Positions 42,236-47,975 of a stretch of 47,975 nucleotides of DNA are shown one piece after another. The notes beneath the pieces are model-generated. The model did no database searches and was not told the DNA's origin. It worked only from the letters and a program-made list of their open reading frames with translations. The number at the start of each line of letters is the position of its first letter. The first letter of the stretch is position 1. The position numbers were made by a program, and so were the translations under genes. Source of the stretch: Hymenobacter amundsenii (GTDB taxonomy: Bacteria; Bacteroidota; Bacteroidia; Cytophagales; Hymenobacteraceae); assembly GCF_002204745.1 (NCBI RefSeq), contig NZ_NIRR01000032.1:1-47975 (forward strand). Direction: 5' to 3'.

Positions 42236-42270
42236 CGAAAGCCTGGGTTCAGGGAGCAATTTAAGGAAAG

Positions 42271-42594
42271 ATGCCCACTCTGATTATCGAAAATTTGGCC
42301 AGCACGGCCATAACAGTACCCGCCGGAGCCACATTGCTGGCCGCCATCCAGGCCGCGGGCCACGACTGGCCCCACGCCTGCGGGGGCCGGGGCCGGTGCG
42401 TAACGTGCCGGGTGCGGGTGTGCGCCGGCCCCGAGCACCTCTCGCCGCCTACTGCCCCTGAACTGCGCTACCGCGCCGCCGGCCGCCTCCGCCCCGACGA
42501 GCGCCTGACCTGCCAGACCCGCCTGCCCACCGGCCAGGTAACCGCCCGCATCCCCCGCGCCACCCAACTCCCCCACGTGGCTTACAGTGAATGA
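42271..42594 (+). CDS. plant/bacterial-type [2Fe-2S] ferredoxin
   Basis: A 107-residue ferredoxin with ligands C37, C43, C46 (CGGRGRCVTC) and C81 (RLTCQT). The beta-grasp fold and spacing are those of small soluble 2Fe-2S ferredoxins, distinct from the Isc-type protein at 22918. The partner is not evident. The stop codon (42592-42594) is inside a GTGAATGA sequence that looks like the first unit of the repeat that follows. It is divergent from the linker protein gene. Confidence 0.88.
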   Translation: MPTLIIENLASTAITVPAGATLLAAIQAAGHDWPHACGGRGRCVTCRVRVCAGPEHLSPPTAPELRYRAAGRLRPDERLTCQTRLPTGQVTARIPRATQLPHVAYSE

Positions 42595-42603
42595 ATTGGA
42601 ACA

Positions 42604-42695
42604 TCTGTCATCCTGAGCTTGCGAAGGACCTGGGAAGAGGTACTCGACGGCAAATGCACTTCTTACCAGGTCCTTCGCAAGCTCAGGATGACAGA
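42604..42695. repeat. 30-bp perfect inverted repeat, dispersed CTGAGCTTGCGAAGG family
   Basis: Bases 42604-42633 are perfectly complementary to 42666-42695 with a 32-nt spacer. The arm carries GTCATCCTGAGCTTGCGAAG. A single diverged arm occurs at 45919-45946 (before recO) and another at 47846-47877 (before the FKBP gene). The sequence resembles widely dispersed short repeats of unknown function seen in several phyla. Confidence 0.8.
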
Positions 42696-42731
42696 CGTCG
42701 GGATAGCCGTTATCTTTGAGCCTACCGGCTC

Positions 42732-42767
42732 CCTCATTCACCGAGTCACTCATTCCCTCATTCGCTG
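42732..42767. repeat. octad right arm before tdk (TCATTCAC type)
   Basis: CTCATTCACCGAGTCACTCATTC and a following CCCTCATTC repeat lie just before the tdk start. Nineteen bases (TTCACCGAGTCACTCATTC) recur exactly in the repeat before porZ. The matching left unit may be GTGAATGA at the end of the ferredoxin gene, with the 30-bp inverted repeat nested between. Confidence 0.55.
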
Positions 42768-42770
42768 CTT

Positions 42771-43388
42771 GTGTTTATTGAACCCCGCGTTGGTACGGGT
42801 CCTTCGGGCATTGCCCGCCGGGGCTGGATTGAAGTCGTCTGCGGCTCGATGTTTTCGGGCAAGACCGAGGAACTGATCCGGCGGCTGAAGCGGGCCGAAA
42901 TTGCCCGCCAGCGGGTCGAAATTTTCAAGCCCGCCCTCGATACCCGCTACCACGCCGAAGACGTGGTATCGCACAACCAGAACAGCATCCGCTCGACGCC
43001 CGTGCCGGTGGCCCAGGAAATCCTGCTGCTGGCCACCAACTGCGACGTGGTGGGCATCGACGAGGCCCAGTTCTTCGATGAGTCGCTGGTGGAGGTGTGC
43101 GTGCAGCTCGCCAACCGGGGCACCCGCGTTATCGTGGCTGGTCTCGACATGGATTTCCTGGGCCAGCCCTTCGGCCCCATGCCCGCCCTGATGGCCGTGG
43201 CCGAATTCGTGACCAAAGTGCACGCCATCTGCGTGCGTTGCGGCGAGCTGGCTTCCTACTCGTTCCGCGTCACGGCCGCCGAAGACAAAATTCTGCTCGG
43301 CGAAACCGATGCCTACGAAGCCCGCTGCCGGGTCTGTTTCCAGGAAGGGCTAAAGGGCAAGAAGGAGCGGGGCGGAATGAGTGAATGA
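42771..43388 (+). CDS. tdk: thymidine kinase (type II, zinc-binding)
   Basis: A 205-residue thymidine kinase of the salvage pathway. It has the P-loop GSMFSGKTEELIRRL (about residues 25-39), the Walker B-like VVGIDEAQFFDE, the lasso segment, and the four zinc cysteines as CVRC and CRVC. The initiator is GTG at 42771 directly after the octad repeat. The last four residues and the stop (GMSE, TGA) are encoded by the first unit of the next repeat, GAATGAGTGAATGA, so the repeat has supplied the C-terminus. Confidence 0.94.
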   Translation: MFIEPRVGTGPSGIARRGWIEVVCGSMFSGKTEELIRRLKRAEIARQRVEIFKPALDTRYHAEDVVSHNQNSIRSTPVPVAQEILLLATNCDVVGIDEAQFFDESLVEVCVQLANRGTRVIVAGLDMDFLGQPFGPMPALMAVAEFVTKVHAICVRCGELASYSFRVTAAEDKILLGETDAYEARCRVCFQEGLKGKKERGGMSE

Positions 43389-43457
43389 GTGACTTCGTGA
43401 ATCAGGGAAAGGGGGCTCATTCATTGGTTCACCGAGTCACTCATTCACTCATTCACC
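43375..43457. repeat. octad (GAATGAGT) inverted repeat between tdk and porZ
   Basis: The left arm (43375-43405) starts with GAATGAGT twice, then GACTTCGT and GAATCAGG. The right arm (43417-43457) is its complement, with 19 perfectly pairing bases (GAATGAGTGAATGAGTGAC) and a further near match. The left arm overlaps the end of tdk. Confidence 0.8.
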
Positions 43458-43525
43458 GTTAGCACTAAAGCCCGGCCGGGGGCGTTATCTTGCCAGTCTA
43501 TTCGCCGCGCCCTTATTCCTCGCCG

Positions 43526-45892
43526 ATGATTCAAGTATTACGCCTGCCCACGGTTGCGCTGCTGACTTTTTTACTGTTCTTGGCGACTACTGCCACTGTT
43601 CAGGCCCAATCGGCGGTTGGCTACGGCGACTGGCAGTTGCACCTGCCCACCAACCAAGCCAAGGCCCTGGCTGAAACCAGCGACCGGGTGTACGTGGCTA
43701 CCCAGGATGCTTTCTTCTACTTCGATAAGCAGCTCAGTACCACGCGCCTGCTCTCCCGCCGCGACGGCCTGAACGATGTGGGCGTAAGCACGCTGGCCTA
43801 CGACTCGGTGGGCCAGCAGTTGGTGGTGGTTTACCAAAACGCCAATCTCGACGTACTGCGCGGCCGCGACGGCCGCATTGTCAACCTCAACGATATTGCC
43901 CGCAAGGAAATCAACGGCACCAAAACCGTTAATCAGATTCAGATCAGCGGGCGGCGGGCCTACCTGGCCGCCAGCTTCGGCATCGTGGTCCTCGACCTCG
44001 ACAAGCTGGAGATCCGCGATTCGTACATTAACATCGGCCCCGGGGGTTCGGTATTGCAGGTGTATGCCACGGCCGTAGCCAACGGTACGCTCTTCGCTGC
44101 GACTTCCAACGGCCTGATGCGTACGGCCCTGGCCGGCAACCCCCTCGACTACCGCAACTGGATTACCGACTTGCCCGCGCTGTCCAACGACCCCTACCGC
44201 ACGCTGGCCGTGCAGGATGGCCGGGTAGTGGCTGGCCGCAACGGCGACCGGCTCTACGTCTACGCGGCTGGCAGTGGTTGGCAGCCGCTGGCCGGCTCCC
44301 CCACGGGCGTCGAGTTTCGCCAGCTGGCGACTTCGCGGGTGGGGCTGCTCGTGACCACGCCCACCCAGGTAACGGTGCTCAATGTGAGTACCGGGGCGGT
44401 TCGCCAGACGTTACGCCCGGCGCTGCTGCGCGATTCCCGCGCCGCGCTGCGGGGCCGGGAAGGCGTTTTTTACGTGGCCGATTTTACGAACGGGCTGCTG
44501 CGGATTTCGGCCGACGGCCAGCAGGCCGAGCAGTTCCTGACCAACGCCCCCGCCGGGGCGCCGGCTTTTAGCGTACTGGCCGATGCCCGCACCAACAAAG
44601 TAGATGTTTTCACCGGTGGTTACTCTGACCGCTACAACCAGCGCGAATTTTACCGGGGCTTTTACGAGTACGACCAGGGCCAGTGGACCAACATCACGCC
44701 CACTACGGTGCCCAACCGCACCCAGTACCCAAACCCGAAAGATCTTACCCACGGCGTGCGTACGCCCGATGGCACGCTCTACGTGGGCAGCTACGGCAAC
44801 GGGCTGCTGGAATGGAAGGGCCCCGGCGAGTTCCGCCTCTTCAATGCCACCAGCAACCAGCCTAACCCGTTGCGCATCGCCAACGGTGCCCCCAACAACC
44901 CCGACTTCGTGCGCGTAACCGACTTGGCCACCGACGCCGAGGGCCATGTCTGGGTCGTGAACCGCCACCAGATTACCGGGCAGTCGGGCCTGTTTGTATT
45001 CGACCCGACCAACAACAGCTGGCGTATTATCGATTATTTCGCGGGCAGTGAAAACCTCGACCGCATCGCCCTCGATAACGCCGGGGGCGTGTGGGTGTCG
45101 CAGGCCCGGCTGGGCGGCCGGGGCATGGTGGCCCACAACCCCGAAACCCGCCAGACCCGCTACTACACCCAGGCCCTCGGGGCCGAGGGTCTTGTGGTCG
45201 ATATCGGGGAGATTTACGACGTGGTGCGCGACCGGCTGGGCGACATCTGGGTGGCTTCCATCAAGGGGCCGGCCTATTTCTCCGACCCCAGCGGGGCCTT
45301 CGAACCCACCCTCGACCTCAGTTTCCGGGTGCCCTACGTGCGCCGGGGTGCCGGTATGGGTTTCGCTACGCTCCGCGACGAGAAGGTAAGCGCCATTGCC
45401 ATTGACGGCGGCAACCGCAAGTGGTTCGGTACCGACCGGGGCCTGTGGCTGTTCAACGAGGATGCCTCGGAGGAGCTGCTGCACTTCACCACCGACAACA
45501 GCCCGCTACCCTCCAACCGCATCGTGGACATCGATGTGAACGACAAAACCGGCGAGGTATTCGTCGTGACCGATGCTGGCGTAGTGAGCTACCGCGGCGA
45601 CGCCACCGTAACGGAGGCTAAGCCCAGCTGCGCCAAGGTGTTCCCGAATCCCGTGCGCCCCGACTTCGCGGGTCCGGTGGGCATCGGCGGCCTTGTTAAC
45701 AATGCCAACGTCAAAATCACCGATGCCGCCGGTCGGCTCGTGTATCAGACCCGCGCCAACGGTGGCACCGTTACTTGGAACCTGCGCGACTACGACGGCC
45801 GCCGGGTCAGCTCAGGCGTGTACCTGGTCCTCTCCTCCGACGCCGATGGCAAAAATGGCTGCGTGAGTAAGATTGCCGTAATGGGAAACTGA
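43526..45892 (+). CDS. porZ: T9SS component PorZ (two-propeller surface protein)
   Basis: A 788-residue exported protein. It has a signal peptide (TVALLTFLLFLATTATVQAQ), two seven-bladed beta-propeller-like regions with two-component-regulator-type repeats (blades such as DRVYVATQDAFFYFD, GVSTLAYDSVGQQLVVVYQN, KVSAIAIDGGNRKWFGT), and a T9SS-type C-terminal domain (FPNPVRPDF ... SSGVYLVLSSD). The early block SRRDGLNDVGVSTLAYD is typical of PorZ, which delivers anionic LPS to PorU at the cell surface. The length is close to that of Porphyromonas PorZ (about 780). It is far from porU and porV here. An ordinary propeller-bearing T9SS cargo protein is the alternative. Confidence 0.78.
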   Translation: MIQVLRLPTVALLTFLLFLATTATVQAQSAVGYGDWQLHLPTNQAKALAETSDRVYVATQDAFFYFDKQLSTTRLLSRRDGLNDVGVSTLAYDSVGQQLVVVYQNANLDVLRGRDGRIVNLNDIARKEINGTKTVNQIQISGRRAYLAASFGIVVLDLDKLEIRDSYINIGPGGSVLQVYATAVANGTLFAATSNGLMRTALAGNPLDYRNWITDLPALSNDPYRTLAVQDGRVVAGRNGDRLYVYAAGSGWQPLAGSPTGVEFRQLATSRVGLLVTTPTQVTVLNVSTGAVRQTLRPALLRDSRAALRGREGVFYVADFTNGLLRISADGQQAEQFLTNAPAGAPAFSVLADARTNKVDVFTGGYSDRYNQREFYRGFYEYDQGQWTNITPTTVPNRTQYPNPKDLTHGVRTPDGTLYVGSYGNGLLEWKGPGEFRLFNATSNQPNPLRIANGAPNNPDFVRVTDLATDAEGHVWVVNRHQITGQSGLFVFDPTNNSWRIIDYFAGSENLDRIALDNAGGVWVSQARLGGRGMVAHNPETRQTRYYTQALGAEGLVVDIGEIYDVVRDRLGDIWVASIKGPAYFSDPSGAFEPTLDLSFRVPYVRRGAGMGFATLRDEKVSAIAIDGGNRKWFGTDRGLWLFNEDASEELLHFTTDNSPLPSNRIVDIDVNDKTGEVFVVTDAGVVSYRGDATVTEAKPSCAKVFPNPVRPDFAGPVGIGGLVNNANVKITDAAGRLVYQTRANGGTVTWNLRDYDGRRVSSGVYLVLSSDADGKNGCVSKIAVMGN

Positions 45893-45918
45893 GAAAGAGT
45901 CATGATGTTAGCTTCCTG

Positions 45919-45946
45919 CCAGATCCTTTGCAGGCTCAGGATGACA
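45919..45946. repeat. single diverged arm of the CTGAGCTTG dispersed repeat
   Basis: CCAGATCCTTTGCAGGCTCAGGATGACA is about 90 percent identical to the right arm at 42666-42695. It lies between porZ and recO and is followed by a heptad tract (CCGCTCA, CCCTTCA, CCGCTCA) that ends at the recO ATG. Confidence 0.65.
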
Positions 45947-45979
45947 GCCGTTTAACCGCTCACCCTTCACCGCTCACCC

Positions 45980-46696
45980 ATGCTCATCAAAACTCGGGGC
46001 ATCGTGCTCAGCCACATCCGCTACCGCGAAACCAGCATTATCGCGCGGGTGTACACCGAGCGGCTGGGTCTGCAGAGCTACCTCGTGAATGGGGTGCGCA
46101 AGGCTAAGCCGCCCGGCCGGATTGCCCTGTTTCAGCCCCTCACGCTGCTCGAACTGGTGGCCTACACTTCCCGCAACGGGGGGCTCACCCGCCTCTCGGA
46201 GTTCCGCTGCGCCGAACCGTTCCGCACCCTGCCCTACGACGTGCGCAAAAGCAGCATCGGGCTGCTGCTGTCGGAAATTGTGAGTCGGGTGCTGCTGGAG
46301 GAGGAGGAAAATGAGCCGCTGTTCACGTTCCTGCACGACTCCATCCTGGCCTTCGACCGGCAGGCCGCGGGCTTCGAGAACTTCGCGCTGGTGTTTCTGC
46401 TCCAACTAAGCCACTACCTGGGTTTCGGACCCGAAAAAGGCTCGGAGGTTACCTCGCAGGTGGCCTTCGCTACCGATGTGCCCGGGGCCGCCTCGGCTCC
46501 CACGGTCCTGCGCTTCCGCGAGTTCGATGCATACTTCGATGCCCTGATGCGTACGCCGGACACGGCTGTGCTGCCCAACGGCCGCGTCCGCCGCGAACTA
46601 CTGGGCGTGCTCATCCGCTACTACCAACTCCACGTCGAGCGCCTCGGTGATATCCGCTCCCTGGCCGTGCTATCGGAAGTGCTGGCGGAACTGTAG
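45980..46696 (+). CDS. recO: DNA repair protein RecO
   Basis: A 238-residue protein with an N-terminal OB-fold (IKTRGIVLSHIRYRETSIIARVYTERLGLQSYLV) and a helical C-terminal domain. RecO loads RecA with RecR in the RecFOR pathway. The C-terminal zinc cysteines of Firmicute RecO proteins are absent, as is usual in Bacteroidota. It starts at ATG 45980, right after a heptad tract, and converges on the FKBP gene. Confidence 0.93.
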   Translation: MLIKTRGIVLSHIRYRETSIIARVYTERLGLQSYLVNGVRKAKPPGRIALFQPLTLLELVAYTSRNGGLTRLSEFRCAEPFRTLPYDVRKSSIGLLLSEIVSRVLLEEEENEPLFTFLHDSILAFDRQAAGFENFALVFLLQLSHYLGFGPEKGSEVTSQVAFATDVPGAASAPTVLRFREFDAYFDALMRTPDTAVLPNGRVRRELLGVLIRYYQLHVERLGDIRSLAVLSEVLAEL

Positions 46697-46724
46697 GAAG
46701 GAGAGGTGAGAAGTCAGAAGGAAG

Positions 46725-46742
46725 AAAAAGGACGTCCTTTTT
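46725..46742. terminator. palindrome between convergent recO and FKBP genes
   Basis: AAAAAGGACGTCCTTTTT is a perfect 18-bp palindrome with A and T runs on either side of a short GGACGTCC core. It could terminate transcription from both sides. GTGAGAAGTCAGAAG before it (46707-46721) and TTTCTCACTTCAC after it (46763-46775) echo the heptad repeat pattern. Confidence 0.5.
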
Positions 46743-46765
46743 GCGTCCGACCCGCGTACCGTTTC

Positions 46766-47743
46766 TCACTTCACATCCACCAACTCCACGTCGAATAGCA
46801 GGACGCTGTTGGCGGGGATGGATTCGCCGGGGCTACGGGGGCCGTAGGCTAGGGCCGAGGGGATGAGCAGGGTGGCTTTGGCCCCTTTGGAAAGTTGGGC
46901 GATGCCCTCATCCCAGCCGGCAATAACGCGGCCCTGGCCGAGCGGAAACTCGATGGGCACGTTGCCGTGGCTGGCCGAGGAGTCGAACTCCTGGCCGCTG
47001 AGCAGCTGGCCCCGGTAGCGCACGGCCACCGTCTGGCCCCGCTGGGCTTTGGCCCCGGAGCCGGGGCTGGTAATCACGTAATACACACCTTTAGGCGTTT
47101 TCAGGGCGCTGAGCTGGTGGTCTTTGGCGTAGGCCAGAATAAGCGCCTCATCCTGTTTGGCTTGCCGGGCTTCCCGCTCCTGGGCCAGGGCCTGCTGGCG
47201 AGCGGCGTCCTGCCGCATCTGAGCCTCTACTTCGGCCGGGGTCTGGATTTTGTCCACCTTGGCCAGCACCAGTAACGTGGGCCCTGCTTTGCGGATAAAA
47301 CCGGGTACGGGCTGCTGAAACGATTTGCGGAATACGGTGTCGAGATTGAGGCGGAACACGCCCGAATCGCCGGGCTGGAGCAGGGCCATAGCCTCCTCTA
47401 CCGCGCCGCGCTGCTGGGGCCGGATGGTGTCGAGGGGCACGCGCACGGGCTGGTTCTGGTTTTGCTGGCGCGAGTGCATGAGCACCGAATCCTGGGCCGT
47501 TCGGAACTGCAGGTGCAGGCTCATGATGCGGCCGAGACGGGCGGCGTAGGTGGGGTCGCCGGTGGGCGGCAGGGCCGGCCGCAACACGTAGCGGCCCTTG
47601 GCATCAGGGCGGTAAATACGGTATTCGAGGCCCGATTTCAACCGGTTAAACGGCACGGGCTTGCCCTGAAACGACCATAGCCCAGCCGCCAGCAACAGGC
47701 TCAGGAGGGGAATAAAAAAACGTAACCGGGCAGCAGAGCGCAT
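46766..47743 (-). CDS. FKBP-type peptidyl-prolyl cis-trans isomerase
   Basis: A 325-residue exported protein. It has a signal-anchor (FFIPLLSLLLAAGLWSF), a diverged FKBP-like N-terminal domain (about residues 30-170), a charged coiled segment (EVEAQMRQDAARQQALAQ, about 175-210), and a canonical C-terminal FKBP domain (about 225-325) with VAVRYRGQLLSGQEFDSS, VIAGWDEGIAQL and YGPRSPGESIPANSVLLFDVELV. It would speed proline isomerisation in periplasmic protein folding. The start at 47743 is chosen because the 48 extra codons upstream run through a dispersed repeat and a promoter element. Confidence 0.9.
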   Translation of the reverse strand: MRSAARLRFFIPLLSLLLAAGLWSFQGKPVPFNRLKSGLEYRIYRPDAKGRYVLRPALPPTGDPTYAARLGRIMSLHLQFRTAQDSVLMHSRQQNQNQPVRVPLDTIRPQQRGAVEEAMALLQPGDSGVFRLNLDTVFRKSFQQPVPGFIRKAGPTLLVLAKVDKIQTPAEVEAQMRQDAARQQALAQEREARQAKQDEALILAYAKDHQLSALKTPKGVYYVITSPGSGAKAQRGQTVAVRYRGQLLSGQEFDSSASHGNVPIEFPLGQGRVIAGWDEGIAQLSKGAKATLLIPSALAYGPRSPGESIPANSVLLFDVELVDVK

Positions 47744-47830
47744 GGCAGCAGAAAAACTTAGCAGAAAAGGAGAAGAGACGAAAAAGACGGAACAGGGGGC
47801 ATAGCCAATGAAGTTATTTAGAAAGTCGCG

Positions 47831-47838
47831 CAAATCTA
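47831..47838 (-). promoter_or_regulatory. -7 promoter element of the FKBP gene
   Basis: On the minus strand TAGATTTG matches TAnnTTTG exactly, 87 nt before the FKBP start. The -33 position holds no TTTG; it falls in the dispersed repeat. Confidence 0.5.
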
Positions 47839-47845
47839 ATAGAAC

Positions 47846-47877
47846 ATCATGCTGAGCTTGCCGAAGCATCTCTACCG
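47846..47877. repeat. dispersed repeat copy (CATGCTGAGCTTGCCGAAGC type)
   Basis: ATCATGCTGAGCTTGCCGAAGC shares the CTGAGCTTG-CGAAG core with the arms at 42604-42695. It is followed directly by coding-like sequence of the alpha-2-macroglobulin type. Confidence 0.6.
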
Positions 47878-47975
47878 CCAATTTCAAGGAAACTGTGGAG
47901 CTTCACGACGTCAATGGTCAGGTCGTGCAACGGGCCGAATTTCGGACCAATACGTTTGGCTCCTTCCACGGCTCT
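47868..47975 (+). pseudogene. alpha-2-macroglobulin-like fragment, cut by the window edge
   Basis: One plus-strand frame reads TVELHDVNGQVVQ followed by AEFRTNTFGSFHGS, which is the strand pattern of a macroglobulin (MG) domain of bacterial alpha-2-macroglobulin-like proteins. The frame is closed by TGA at 47853 and has no start codon or signal peptide near it; the similarity begins about 10 nt after a dispersed repeat. An MG domain should lie hundreds of residues into such a protein, so this looks like a gene truncated at the repeat, or the 5' part has been lost to a frameshift or recombination. The rest lies outside the window. Confidence 0.45.

Noticed and set aside
47744..47887. 48-codon N-terminal extension of the FKBP protein
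   Set aside because: It runs across a -7 promoter element and a dispersed repeat, while the internal ATG at 47743 is followed by a good signal peptide.

Overview
The window (about 48 kb, GC-rich) is chromosomal DNA of a Bacteroidota bacterium, most likely Hymenobacter or a close relative. The evidence is the type IX secretion (T9SS) genes porU, porV and porZ, a cargo protein with a T9SS C-terminal sorting domain, Bacteroidota-type promoters (TAnnTTTG at -7), and the gene content (Bacteroidota-type ccm genes, mreBCD-mrdA-rodA, a short IscX, an adrenodoxin-like ferredoxin). No rRNA, tRNA, CRISPR array or intact mobile element was seen.

Layout. 1-425: a decayed IS3-type transposase start between two hairpins. 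426-8658 (minus): a metallo-hydrolase, pssA, porU, porV and an M16-like protein that has lost its zinc motif. 8942-13485 (plus): a FAD oxidoreductase and a TolB-like beta-propeller/beta-barrel protein. 13585-18622 (plus): ccmB, ccmC, ccmD, ccmE, ccmF for cytochrome c maturation, with a CXXXY-type CcmE. 18623-19057: a gene-free stretch with a 34-nt inverted repeat. 19058-21802 (minus): a large T9SS cargo protein. 21984-26942 (plus): a DUF2520 protein, ferredoxin, iscX, a KdsC-like phosphatase, a cold-shock protein, a UbiA-type prenyltransferase and an outer-membrane beta-barrel. 27117-30857: a compact four-gene unit (glycosyltransferase converging on acyl-CoA dehydrogenase, PIG-L deacetylase and NodS-like methyltransferase), the best candidate for an uncharacterised pathway. 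31106-32686: purH. 32788-33108 (minus): a PKD lipoprotein. 33350-39400 (plus): the cell-shape and elongation cluster mreB, mreC, mreD, mrdA, rodA. 39453-42235 (minus): an AT-rich membrane-protein gene, a multi-pass membrane protein and a Pro/Ala-linker protein. 42271-46696 (plus): a second ferredoxin, tdk, porZ and recO. 46766-47743 (minus): an FKBP-type prolyl isomerase. The right edge holds an alpha-2-macroglobulin-like fragment.

The most striking unexplained signal is a set of intergenic repeats with different sequences but one design: short tandem units of 7 to 9 bp, usually present as two complementary arms that fold into a hairpin, lying between co-directional genes and often ending at the next start codon (ccmB/ccmC, fdx/iscX, mreB/mreC, mrdA/rodA, tdk/porZ). 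A heptad tract of the same kind lies in frame inside purH. A second dispersed family (core CTGAGCTTG-CGAAG) occurs near tdk, recO and the FKBP gene. Two adjacent genes, the tolB-like gene and ccmC, each carry what looks like a single-base deletion; sequencing error and real mutation cannot be separated from this sequence alone.
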